NCBI GenBank assembly: GCA_934216615.1 | Contig: CAKQCB010000005.1 | Span: 62,001 to 126,000 of the forward strand | DNA: 64,000 nucleotides | Origin: an uncultured Anaerolineae bacterium | Lineage (GTDB): Bacteria > Chloroflexota > Anaerolineae > Aggregatilineales > Phototrophicaceae | Reading direction: 5' to 3' | Shown: positions 55,089-63,117 of the stretch, piece after piece | How positions within the stretch are numbered: the stretch's first letter is position 1 | How the letters are laid out: each line of letters starts with the position of its first letter | Program-made: the position numbers and the translations under genes | The notes under the pieces: generated by a model | What the model saw: the letters and a program-made list of their open reading frames with translations, nothing else | Told to the model about the DNA's origin: nothing | Database searches by the model: none

Positions 55089-56243
55089 TTATAGTTGGTA
55101 GTCGTAATAACGATAGGTACGATAAATTCTGGAACCAAAATTGAGTGCAATGCTTACCATCGATTCATTGGTGGAAAGAATCCAACCACTATCGCTATGC
55201 GCATAATTTTTATTCAACACGCTATTCAGTAAGTGAGAATACATTACCACATCAACGCCTTTATTGCGGTATTCTTCTTTGACACCCATCAACGGGACGC
55301 GCGCCCATGTAATCGACTTTTTGATCTTCCAATAGTAGAGCGCCTGCAACAAGCTGATGATTTCCGGCTTTCCCGGGCGTGGGCGAATTTTATGTAAGAT
55401 TTGGTTAAAGTCGGGAATACCGAGAATAAAGCCCGCAGGGTCATCCCCCACATAGGCATAATAGGCCAAGTCAGGGTCAAAAAATTGCCCAATAGACGTG
55501 ACTAACCCATCCAACTCACGCGGGGTCATTGGCACGAATCCCCAGTTTTTATCCCACGCGGCATTGTAGAGTTCTTTGAAAAGCTCAAATTCCTTCTTCA
55601 TATTCTTGCGGTCTACAGGTCGCACGCTGATCTTATTGCGTTTGATGATCGATTGGGTGATGCGCTCCAGCCGTTCATTCAAGCCATTTTTCGCGACATC
55701 TGCACTCCCTAAGTAGAAACTGTAGGTATCCATGCTGGGTTGGAAACCTTGCGCCAACACCATGCGCTCATAGTACGGTTTGTTATATGGCATGAGGATG
55801 ATCTGACGTTCAAAGCCATCGACTAACAGCCCTGTCTCATCGTGGGTTGTGAAAGTTTGTGGCCCACGAATTTTCTCTACGCCACGCTCACGCGCCCACG
55901 CGATGGCGGTGTCAAATAGGGCTTTGGCGGCTTCATCATCTTCTAGGACATCGAACCCACCGAACCATGCGATATTTTCATTCCAAAATTCATTGTGGCG
56001 TTTATTAATAAAGGGGACGATGGTGCCTACGATTTGATCGCCGCGCCATGCGGCATAATAATCCCCTTCAATGTAATCCCAAGCCGGATGTTTCTGCTTA
56101 TCAAACAATTCATGACGCATCGAAACCAGCGGGGGTGCCCAGTTCGGATCATCTTTAAACACTGTCCATGGAAAGTTTAAAAAAGCTTTTAATTCTTGGG
56201 GCGTTTCAACTTTACGAACCGAAACCGGTGGACGATTTGACAT
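55089..56243 (-). CDS. GNAT-like acyltransferase
   Basis: 384 residues, soluble. It begins VSVRKVETPQELKAFLNFPW, with WNENIAWFGGFDVLEDDEAAKALFDTA and KIRGPQTFTTHDETGLLVDG (both split for length), and ends with MGVKEEYRNKGVDVVMYSHL, a GNAT-type acetyl-CoA loop of the form xxxRxxGxxxxL. Large proteins of this type are known as hypothetical N-acetyltransferases (about 370-400 residues) in many bacteria. Acceptor unknown. Fifteen bases upstream of the response regulator on the same strand. Confidence 0.7.
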   Translation of the reverse strand: MSNRPPVSVRKVETPQELKAFLNFPWTVFKDDPNWAPPLVSMRHELFDKQKHPAWDYIEGDYYAAWRGDQIVGTIVPFINKRHNEFWNENIAWFGGFDVLEDDEAAKALFDTAIAWARERGVEKIRGPQTFTTHDETGLLVDGFERQIILMPYNKPYYERMVLAQGFQPSMDTYSFYLGSADVAKNGLNERLERITQSIIKRNKISVRPVDRKNMKKEFELFKELYNAAWDKNWGFVPMTPRELDGLVTSIGQFFDPDLAYYAYVGDDPAGFILGIPDFNQILHKIRPRPGKPEIISLLQALYYWKIKKSITWARVPLMGVKEEYRNKGVDVVMYSHLLNSVLNKNYAHSDSGWILSTNESMVSIALNFGSRIYRTYRYYDYQL

Positions 56244-56369
56244 CCTCTAACAACCTTGCACTCAATAGAAACTACGGATCATGTTCACAAACAGTAATAT
56301 TAGCCCTTTTTTTACCCAAACGCACCTTGACATTAATTTTTGTCTCTGCTTAAATAACACACAGGTTAT

Positions 56370-56441
56370 TCCACAATAGCTCAACGGCAGAGCAACCGGC
56401 TGTTAACCGGTAGGTTCCTGGTTCGAATCCAGGTTGTGGAG
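56370..56441 (+). tRNA. tRNA-Asn (anticodon GTT)
   Basis: Full cloverleaf of 72 bases. Acceptor arms TCCACAA/TTGTGGA pair completely. The D arm is GCTC-GAGC, the anticodon stem ACCGG/CCGGT holds loop CTGTTAA (GTT), and the T arm is CCTGG-TTCGAAT-CCAGG. The 3' CCA is not encoded. It is followed by a terminator and then by the accessory region. Confidence 0.97.
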
Positions 56442-56446
56442 CAAGC

Positions 56447-56479
56447 AAAACGCCAGAGAAATCATCTCTGGCGTTTTTT
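56447..56479 (+). terminator. Rho-independent terminator of tRNA-Asn
   Basis: AAAACGCCAGAGA (56447-56459) pairs with TCTCTGGCGTTTT (56465-56477), with a loop of AATCA and two more Ts at 56478-56479. It starts 6 bases after the tRNA. Confidence 0.9.
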
Positions 56480-56915
56480 GTTGTGTCGTGCCCGTTCAAG
56501 CCCTGAATACGTCGAGATCAAGAATAGAATGAAGGTGTTTTTTTTCGTAGGGATTGCCCACTGCGTGGTTAGCTCAATGCAGACGGCAATTGATGGGGTG
56601 ATCATAATTGAAACATTGTCCGGATAATATCGCTACCAAGCATCTCGTTTATCACTCACTTTCATCAGGGTCACAAGCTGCCACAATATTTGGCAGGACA
56701 CGATCTTTTCTTTCTATAACAGAACGCAACTAGGTTGTCCTTTTGCTAGTGCATCCTGATGGCAGAATTTCAGTTCACATCTTAAGACAACATTGACAAT
56801 TCAACGCTCAATAAAACTTAATCAGGCTTGTAACTACTTGTTGCAAATGGACAGACCAGATGCAATTGGAACCCAAAACATGGCTCATCTTTGGCATCGC
56901 TCGAAATAAGCCTTA
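56480..56915. other. Gene-poor stretch beside tRNA-Asn
   Basis: 436 bases in which I see no convincing reading frame, RNA, repeat of the tRNA 3' end, or template repeat. AT-rich tracts and short stop-rich frames suggest decayed sequence flanking the retroelement remnants. Confidence 0.5.
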
Positions 56916-57083
56916 CTATTCACTACCCGACACCGTTTGGCGTAGGCTCGTTTGTTCATCATGGACGGTATCCCCCAGAATATCGAATAACAGCGCGTGG
57001 TCAATCGATGGGAAATGCTTCTGAATATCCATTCGCAACAACTTGAGCATAAAATGAGCTTTCACGAATGTCTGATGACATGA
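56916..57083 (-). pseudogene. Fragment of a DGR-type reverse transcriptase
   Basis: Reading the minus strand from 57083 to the stop at 56916 gives 55 codons, including KAHFMLKLLRMDIQKHFPSI followed by DHALLFDILGD. This is the reverse-transcriptase motif with the first catalytic Asp in MDIQ and the FPSIDH continuation seen in group II-like and diversity-generating retroelement enzymes. The rest, including the YxDD box, is missing; a stop (TAA, 57084-57086) bounds the frame upstream. It overlaps the start of the Avd gene on the other strand, indicating rearrangement. It is too short to function. Confidence 0.72.
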
Positions 57084-57412
57084 TTATTCTGACCCGTACC
57101 TATGATTTACTGGCATGGCTCTTGCCAAAGGCTGAAAAATTCCCGAAAGTCTACCGCCACACCGTCACTCAACGCCTGATGAACAGCGCCCTGGACTTTC
57201 AGGAAGCCCTGTTTGATGCCCACAGTCAAGGTGGAACGACACGCCAGAAACATTTGCGGATGGCAGATGCGCACCTGAACAAATTACGGTCATACTTACG
57301 TTTAGCTCATCATTGGCACTGGCTGAATGACGGACAGTACCGCCATGTCAGCGCGATGGTTGCTGAAATTGGGCGTTTGTTGGGTGGCTGGATGAAAAAC
57401 CCGGGACAGTAG
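57068..57412 (+). CDS. avd: Avd-like accessory variability determinant (four-helix bundle)
   Basis: 114 residues. The sequence follows the Avd pattern of four helices: LTRTYDLLAWLLPKAEKFPK, VYRHTVTQRLMNSALDFQEA, LRMADAHLNKLRSYLRLAHH (helix 3) and YRHVSAMVAEIGRLLGGWMK, ending in the near-invariant GxxLGGW. Avd forms pentamers that bind the reverse transcriptase and RNA in diversity-generating retroelements. Here it is on the plus strand, convergent with the target gene, while the reverse transcriptase is only a remnant. The start (57068 or the ATG at 57080) is uncertain because neither has a strong site. Confidence 0.87.
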   Translation: MSDDMIILTRTYDLLAWLLPKAEKFPKVYRHTVTQRLMNSALDFQEALFDAHSQGGTTRQKHLRMADAHLNKLRSYLRLAHHWHWLNDGQYRHVSAMVAEIGRLLGGWMKNPGQ

Positions 57413-57462
57413 CCTCATTTTCAAGATTTTCGATTCGCCTGCGGTGAAAAAAGCAAGGGACT

Positions 57463-57490
57463 AGTGCTACGCACTTGCGGCTGCGCCGCA
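57463..57490 (-). other. Two back-to-back hairpins 3' of the variable region
   Basis: TGCGGC/GCCGCA (57476-57481 with 57485-57490) and AGTGC/GCACT (57463-57467 with 57471-57475) each have a 3-base loop and directly abut. They lie 24 bases beyond the target stop codon. Hairpin or cruciform elements in this position help DGR retrohoming in studied systems. A T-run (complement of 57446-57452) follows, so termination is an alternative reading. Confidence 0.5.
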
Positions 57491-57513
57491 CCGCCCCATC
57501 AGCGTTCAGCGCA

Positions 57514-60500
57514 TTAAGAAGGGGCACGCACCACCCGAAACCCGTTGCCGTAGTAACGGTTGCGAGGACTGTCGTCGTTGCGGGCCACGGCACGCGAACC
57601 GCTACGAGCGCTGCTCCACGACCCGCCGCGCAGCACCCGCCGGGCATCAGTTTTGCTCAAATCTTCACGCCCATCGTCTGCTCGATAGGGATAGCGGAAC
57701 TGCTCCTGATCATAGATGCTGGTCGTCCATGTATAAGCGTTGCCAGTCAGATCAAATGCCCCTTCCGGTGTGGCATTATCGAAGATGCCGGTGGGTGTCG
57801 TGCGCCGGATGTGGCTCTCAAAGGTGTTGCTCCGTGTCACATCAAAGGGGCTGCCATAAGGGTATTCACGTCCAGCGCTGCCCCGTGCCGCCGCTTCAAA
57901 TTGCGCTTCGGTAGGCAGCTCGTATATTTGCCCCGTTTGAACAGACAGCCACTTACAATATGCCCGCGCCTCAAACCATGTGATGCCAACGACGGGTTGA
58001 GATGCGTTGTTGAAGCGTGTATCGTTCCAGTATTCCGGCTGGCAGTACGTCTGTCCAGAGGGGTGCCATTCATCAAGCTGTTGTTCAAAACGCTCATTTG
58101 TCCAGTTACGGATCGTAATCCAATTCTCAGCCTGTTTTGATGTAATACGATTTTGTGCAACCAGCCCACGAATGAAATCTTCGCTCCATCCTTCAAAAGT
58201 CTTCTTATTATCACGCCATGATTGCTTCTGCCCATCGGTGCTGCCTTCGCCGCGCAGCCAGGCTTTCGCGTCGTCCGTATCCCACCAATTTTCATTTTCA
58301 TAGCCTTTTGCTTCGATAAACAGCGCATATTCGGCGTTGGTCACGGGGAATTGCCCGATCTGGAAGGCTTCCAGTGTGACCGTGTGGGTGGGTTTTTCAT
58401 CATCAAACTGGCTGTTATCTGTACCCATCGGGTATGCACCAGCAGGAATATCAATCAGGGGCGGCTGCAGATAGTCGCCGTGAGCGCCCGTTTTGCGCTC
58501 AAAGCGCGGGTCGCCCAGTTCGCCCAACGCTAACCCGGCAGCGATACGCGCCCGCAGGTCGGCGTTGGCGAAGTCCTGTGACCGGGCGATAAGCGCCTGT
58601 TGTATCTCACGCTTCAGGGCAGGGTCAATGTTAATTTCCGGTGAGGCGGCACAACGGGCGGCTAAGGGCAGGTTATGTGGCATCAGGTCACGGATGAAGG
58701 CGCTGGGGTCTTTCGTCATCGGCGCGGCCGTCAGCGTGGTTTCCTCCCAACCGGTCTGAGGCAGAGGCGGCAGCGGGTCGCCATCGGCGAGTGCGGCTAA
58801 GGTTTCGTCCAGCGTCGGTGTAACTTGATCAACGTGCCATTCGACATGCACCAGCGCCGGGTTCGGTTCCTGTGCCAGCCTGCGTGCCGCAAAAAATTCT
58901 TGCAATAGCTGGTGAAAGAAAGTGATTTCATGCTGCGTGAGGTCCTCATCCAGCACACTCAGCGCCACCCCCGCCTTGAGGATGTCCTCCTGCCGTTCAT
59001 GAGCGATCAGGTTGCAGGCGTCGTCATAGTCAATGCGAACCTGTGCGCCCTCAGTTTCCAGTCCTTTTTGCTGCATGGCAAACGCCAGGTGGTTCAGACG
59101 TGGGATCAGCACCCCGCGCTCCGGCAGGTCAAACGGGCTGCGCCATCTGCCCAGCGAGAGCTTCTGGTGATCGCGGTCGCTCAACAGGGTGTCTGGCTGG
59201 AACAGCGGTGTGTTGATTTCGCGGTAAAGCACCTGCCGCACAAATCCGGTGAACAGGCTCGCCCTGCCCTTCGGCACTTCGCGGGTCGCTTCGACCTGTT
59301 CACACAGCAGTTTGAGGAAATAGGGGGTCTGAAACAGCGTAAGCTGCGGGCTGCCGTCCAGTTCACGCCAGATCAAGGCTTCATGGGCGGGCGTATAGGC
59401 TTTGAGAAACGCCTGCACCTGTCCGGCGTTCATCGGCAGTACCTCGACCTGTGGCACGCGCAGTTCCGGACTGCTCAGGCTGGCGCTGTAATCTAAACTC
59501 CGGCATGAGAATACGATGCGATTTCCGGCGTGGGCGACATCCTGCGCGAAGCTCCGCCACAGCCCGACGCGCTCGTGATATTCAGCCGTACTTTTGTGCG
59601 GCATCTCGTTGAGCGCGTCCAGCAGCAGCAGCACCCGTCCGGTCTTCAACATCTCCGGCAAAGGGTCAAGTGCCGGGTACAGCTTACTCCAGCGTTCCGC
59701 CAGCCACGCTTCCGGTTCGGGTAATTTGCCGTCGGCGCTGGCGCGGTAGCCGTTCAACTGTATAAAGAATGTTATCTGCTGGCTGTCGGCGCGAAGCTGA
59801 TCCAGGCTGTGGTCGAATTGCAAGCGCCGCAGCAGCGTGCTTTTGCCGCTTCCGGGCGCACCGAGCAAGACCAGTACTGGGTCGGTCACTTTCGCCAGTA
59901 CATCCCGCAGGTCATGGAAGCGCATATCTTCGGCATTTTGCCAGCGCTGCTGCGCATCTTCACCTTTGTCTAGCAGCAGCGTCAGGTTCACGAAGCGGTT
60001 ATCGAGCGCGTAACGTGGCAGAGACCACTCCGCGATACGCCCCAGTCGATATTCGGTCTGGTCAACGGGTTTATGGTCTTTGATGGCAGTCGCCTGCTCA
60101 ACAGATAACACAACGCCGCCTTCTGGGTCGCGGGTGGCATCCAGCAGTGCCTGTAACGCTTCCGGTAACGTGCGTTCTTCAACAATGATGTCTGCAAAGA
60201 CACCCACCTTATCCGCGCCGGTGGCGGTATCTGGCAATTCATAATCGCGTCTCAGTTCATTGAGCAGGCGCTCTAATCCGGCTTGTAAGTCCTTTTGTAC
60301 ATCAATGTACTTGTAAGCGTACAGGCGGGTGTGCAGTTCACACGGCTCGACATACAGCGGGTAGATAGGCTTGAGTTTCTGATCGAAGAAGAACCATTCA
60401 CGGTGAACTTCCTTGCGGTAGGGCATCGACGACGAGGATAGCAGTAACACCATGCGCTGGCATTCCTGTAACGCCTTTTCGATCGTCATATCCCAGTTCG

Positions 60501-60963
60501 CGCCCTCGTGGATTTCGCTGGTATCGCGGAAAACGCGCACCCCCGCCGCTTTCAGATAAGCCTCGACCTGCTCAGCAAGCACCTGCTCCGGGCGGGCATA
60601 GGAGATGAAAACGTACAATTCACCATCGATTTTCTCCGTCGGCAACATGATTTCCTGCGCGGCAGGCGGAGCTTGCAGCGCATGGATAAGGTCGTCAATC
60701 TGCTTCTGACGCTCTTCACCAACCTGCGTTTTCACTTCTTCTAACAATGCAACTAATGCAGGACGTTTAGGCGCAAGCTCCCCATATTCATCTAATTGGC
60801 GCACCAACCGCACAGTGAAGGGCCGCGCCGCGCCAACCCATTGGAGTTTCTGTAAAATCGATGAGCCGTACAAGGCACTTTCAATTAAGGCTTTACGCGA
60901 TGCCGACTCATCCATTTCGGGTAACAATTGTTGCACAATGCGATCAAAAAGTGGTTTGTCCAT
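57514..60963 (-). CDS. EAD-TIR-NACHT-FGE protein, putative DGR-diversified immune receptor
   Basis: 1149 residues. Order: helical effector-associated domain (about 1-95), TIR (about 114-245; [20 protein letters not shown]), a linker, NACHT NTPase (Walker [10 protein letters not shown] at 368-376, Walker [10 protein letters not shown] near 445-453, sensor IVFSCRS), helical region with the TPR/HEAT-like stretch, and an FGE/sulfatase-modifying, C-type-lectin-like fold (about 834-1149). FGE blocks include [29 protein letters not shown] and RVLRGGSW. The final part, GSW to GFRVV, is a candidate variable region (see findings). It resembles STAND/NLR antiphage receptors: sensor end, NTPase switch, and TIR NAD-cleaving effector. 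It is more GC-rich than its neighbours. Confidence 0.82.
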   Translation of the reverse strand: MDKPLFDRIVQQLLPEMDESASRKALIESALYGSSILQKLQWVGAARPFTVRLVRQLDEYGELAPKRPALVALLEEVKTQVGEERQKQIDDLIHALQAPPAAQEIMLPTEKIDGELYVFISYARPEQVLAEQVEAYLKAAGVRVFRDTSEIHEGANWDMTIEKALQECQRMVLLLSSSSMPYRKEVHREWFFFDQKLKPIYPLYVEPCELHTRLYAYKYIDVQKDLQAGLERLLNELRRDYELPDTATGADKVGVFADIIVEERTLPEALQALLDATRDPEGGVVLSVEQATAIKDHKPVDQTEYRLGRIAEWSLPRYALDNRFVNLTLLLDKGEDAQQRWQNAEDMRFHDLRDVLAKVTDPVLVLLGAPGSGKSTLLRRLQFDHSLDQLRADSQQITFFIQLNGYRASADGKLPEPEAWLAERWSKLYPALDPLPEMLKTGRVLLLLDALNEMPHKSTAEYHERVGLWRSFAQDVAHAGNRIVFSCRSLDYSASLSSPELRVPQVEVLPMNAGQVQAFLKAYTPAHEALIWRELDGSPQLTLFQTPYFLKLLCEQVEATREVPKGRASLFTGFVRQVLYREINTPLFQPDTLLSDRDHQKLSLGRWRSPFDLPERGVLIPRLNHLAFAMQQKGLETEGAQVRIDYDDACNLIAHERQEDILKAGVALSVLDEDLTQHEITFFHQLLQEFFAARRLAQEPNPALVHVEWHVDQVTPTLDETLAALADGDPLPPLPQTGWEETTLTAAPMTKDPSAFIRDLMPHNLPLAARCAASPEINIDPALKREIQQALIARSQDFANADLRARIAAGLALGELGDPRFERKTGAHGDYLQPPLIDIPAGAYPMGTDNSQFDDEKPTHTVTLEAFQIGQFPVTNAEYALFIEAKGYENENWWDTDDAKAWLRGEGSTDGQKQSWRDNKKTFEGWSEDFIRGLVAQNRITSKQAENWITIRNWTNERFEQQLDEWHPSGQTYCQPEYWNDTRFNNASQPVVGITWFEARAYCKWLSVQTGQIYELPTEAQFEAAARGSAGREYPYGSPFDVTRSNTFESHIRRTTPTGIFDNATPEGAFDLTGNAYTWTTSIYDQEQFRYPYRADDGREDLSKTDARRVLRGGSWSSARSGSRAVARNDDSPRNRYYGNGFRVVRAPS
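57525..57630 (-). repeat. Candidate variable repeat (VR) of a DGR
   Basis: The last ~35 codons of the receptor gene. In the block [14 protein letters not shown], the codons at expected variable positions are CGC, AAC, TAC, TAC, GGC and AAC, i.e. all of the NNC form produced from AAC by adenine mutation. Upstream positions AAC, GAC, GAC and AGC fit the same rule. The invariant GFRVV end matches DGR target proteins. No template repeat was seen to align it to. Confidence 0.65.
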
Positions 60964-61101
60964 AATTTCATTTGAGATATGTTATGCCTAATCAACTCAC
61001 AGTTTAGCGAAAAATTACACGATATACCGTTAAGATTAACTGAACTCCACACATCGTAAGCTAAAGCAGCTTTTGGCTGGATATTTCAGCAGTTGAAAAA
61101 T

Positions 61102-61121
61102 CATTGTAAAATTCTACAATG
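61102..61121. promoter_or_regulatory. Near-perfect 20-bp palindrome between divergent genes
   Basis: CATTGTA-AAATTC-TACAATG, with seven-base arms and an AATT core; only one pair (61109/61114) mismatches. It sits in the 60964-61234 gap between the receptor gene and the DegT gene, so it may control either. Otherwise the gap is AT-rich promoter-like sequence. Confidence 0.45.
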
Positions 61122-61234
61122 TGCTATACAGAGTATGGCTATTAGAGATGGGGAACCCCCCTATTCCTTCATGAAAGATACTTATAGCTCATCGATTTCC
61201 CGAGATCAACAAAAAATATAGAAGGCGGTCAAGA

Positions 61235-62386
61235 ATGGAAAATATCCAGGTGTTCGTCCCACAATTTCGCATTGAAGAAACACTAGCTGAGATTCGTGAG
61301 TGTTTAGAACGCGGATGGACTGGATTAGGATTCAAGACGAACCAATTTGAAGAAGCGTGGAAAGCGTATACGAATCTGCCTCACGCCCATTTCCTGAGTT
61401 CGGCTACTGACGGGCTTCATCTCGCCGTACGAATTCTGAAAGAAACGAACAATTGGCAGGAAGGTGATGAAATCATCACAACTCCATTAACCTTTGTATC
61501 GTCTAATCACGCAATCCTCTATTCCAACTTGAACGCAGTCTTTGCTGACGTAGATGAATATCTAACATTGGATCCGAAATCTGTTGAAGAAAGAATTACC
61601 CCAAAGACACGAGCAGTTCTATTTGTTGGAATCGGCGGAAACGTCGGACAATATGATGAAGTCCTCAAGTTATGTCGCAAACACGGGCTTATAATGATTC
61701 TTGATGCGGCTCATATGACTGGAACGCGGGTCAAGGGTCAGCATGTAGGGTATGATGCAGATGTGACTATTTTCAGCTTCCAAGCAGTGAAGAACTTGCC
61801 AACAGCGGACTCTGGCATGATCTGCTTTAAAGAGCCAAGTTTAGATGCGGAAGTACGTAAGTGGTCATGGTTAGGGATTAACAAAGACACTTATGCGCGC
61901 ACAACAAGCCAAGGAACATATAAATGGCATTATGATGTTGAGCATGTTGGGTTTAAAGCGCATGGCAACTCGATCATGGCAGCAATGGGGTTGGTAGCAA
62001 TTAAGTATGTGGATCAAGATAACGCCTATCGACGCCAGCTTGCCGCGTGGTATGACACAATGTTTGCCGGCCATTCAGGTATTAAATCGGTAGCGATGTC
62101 ACCAAAGTGTGAGCCTTCCCGTCACCTCTATCAGGTGCTTGTGGAAAACCGAGACCAAGTGATGTTAGCATTAAATCAGCATGGTATTTTCCCCGGTGTA
62201 CATTACCGTGACAATATTCAATACCATATGTATAGCTATGCTGAAGGCACATGTCCAAAGGCACGACATATCAGTGACCATGTTATGTCCCTGCCCATGC
62301 ACTTGCGGTTGACATACCATGATATTGAGCGTATCACGAAAACTCTAAAGGATGTTATCAGTCAGTCCACGACAAAAACAGTGTAA
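61235..62386 (+). CDS. DegT/DnrJ/EryC1/StrS-family sugar aminotransferase
   Basis: 383 residues. PLP-dependent enzyme of the sugar transaminase group: HFLSSATDGLHLAVRILK, DEIITTPLTFVSSNHAILY, MILDAAHMTGTR and the Schiff-base Lys in FSFQAVKNLPTADSGMI. GVHYRDNIQYHMYSY near the C-terminus is a typical substrate-binding block. It makes an amino-sugar nucleotide for surface polysaccharide or glycoprotein. A GAAGGCGG site precedes the ATG. Its position before a PseH-like gene suggests a pathway to an N-acetylated amino sugar. Confidence 0.88.
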   Translation: MENIQVFVPQFRIEETLAEIRECLERGWTGLGFKTNQFEEAWKAYTNLPHAHFLSSATDGLHLAVRILKETNNWQEGDEIITTPLTFVSSNHAILYSNLNAVFADVDEYLTLDPKSVEERITPKTRAVLFVGIGGNVGQYDEVLKLCRKHGLIMILDAAHMTGTRVKGQHVGYDADVTIFSFQAVKNLPTADSGMICFKEPSLDAEVRKWSWLGINKDTYARTTSQGTYKWHYDVEHVGFKAHGNSIMAAMGLVAIKYVDQDNAYRRQLAAWYDTMFAGHSGIKSVAMSPKCEPSRHLYQVLVENRDQVMLALNQHGIFPGVHYRDNIQYHMYSYAEGTCPKARHISDHVMSLPMHLRLTYHDIERITKTLKDVISQSTTKTV

Positions 62387-62535
62387 TGGGTTTGCAACAT
62401 CATCAATCACGATTGATGATTGCAGTCGTTCATATGAAAACTAAACCCACCTATTAGAGTTACTAATTATTTGATACATATTCAAAAGGTTGTGTTGACA
62501 TTACTACATACGTTTCACAGTCGGTTTATTTGTAA

Positions 62536-63081
62536 ATGTCAGCACACCTTCATCAACAGGTACAAATGAGTATGAAAAGATCAATTGCCCCCATTACAAG
62601 TGGATGTGTGAAACTGTATTTACTGGAAGAGGGAGATTTAAGTAACACGCTCCGATGGCGCAATCAAGATCATATTCGCCAATGGTTTATCTTTTCAAAT
62701 ATCATTTCCGATGAACAGCATAGAGGCTGGTTCGAAAAATATAAAACCAATGATAATGACTTTGTTTTCATCATCGCAGAAACCTGTGACCTCAATAAAC
62801 CTGTTGGACAAATTTCACTCTATAACATCAACTGGGAACAAAAGCAGGCAGAATTTGGAAGATTGCTCATTGGGGAAGAAAGTGCTCTACATAAGGGAAT
62901 AGCACGACAAGCCCTTCAAATGATCGTGGATTTTGGGCTAAACGACCTCGGTCTCCAGCGAATTTATCTAGAGGTTTTTAAGACAAATACCGCTGCGATC
63001 TCACTGTATCAAAAATGCGGGTTTGTATTTTCAGGTGAGCGAGACGATCTACTCATTATGGAGATTTCTCCAAGTTCGTAG
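62536..63081 (+). CDS. GNAT acetyltransferase, PseH/RimJ-like
   Basis: 181 residues by the first ATG; ATGs at 62566 and 62572 are also possible and fit the family start better, since none has a clear site. Motifs: TLRWRNQDHIRQWFIF, IISDEQHRGWFEKY, VGQISLYNINWEQKQAEFG, IARQALQMIVDFGLNDLGLQ, LEVFKTNTAAISLYQKCGF. The arrangement matches UDP-amino-sugar N-acetyltransferases (PseH-like) as well as RimJ. Context with DegT favours the sugar role. Confidence 0.75.
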   Translation: MSAHLHQQVQMSMKRSIAPITSGCVKLYLLEEGDLSNTLRWRNQDHIRQWFIFSNIISDEQHRGWFEKYKTNDNDFVFIIAETCDLNKPVGQISLYNINWEQKQAEFGRLLIGEESALHKGIARQALQMIVDFGLNDLGLQRIYLEVFKTNTAAISLYQKCGFVFSGERDDLLIMEISPSS

Positions 63082-63117
63082 TCAAAATAAGTTTAGTAAT
63101 TAGCCTGCAAGGGCTAG

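Noticed and set aside
56480..56915. Possible insertion sequence or attachment duplicate next to tRNA-Asn
   Set aside because: No transposase frame, terminal inverted repeat or copy of the tRNA 3' end was seen in this stretch.
57068..57412. Avd gene as an ordinary 23S rRNA intervening-sequence protein
   Set aside because: The GxxLGGW ending and the adjacent reverse-transcriptase remnant and variable region favour Avd, although the families are related.
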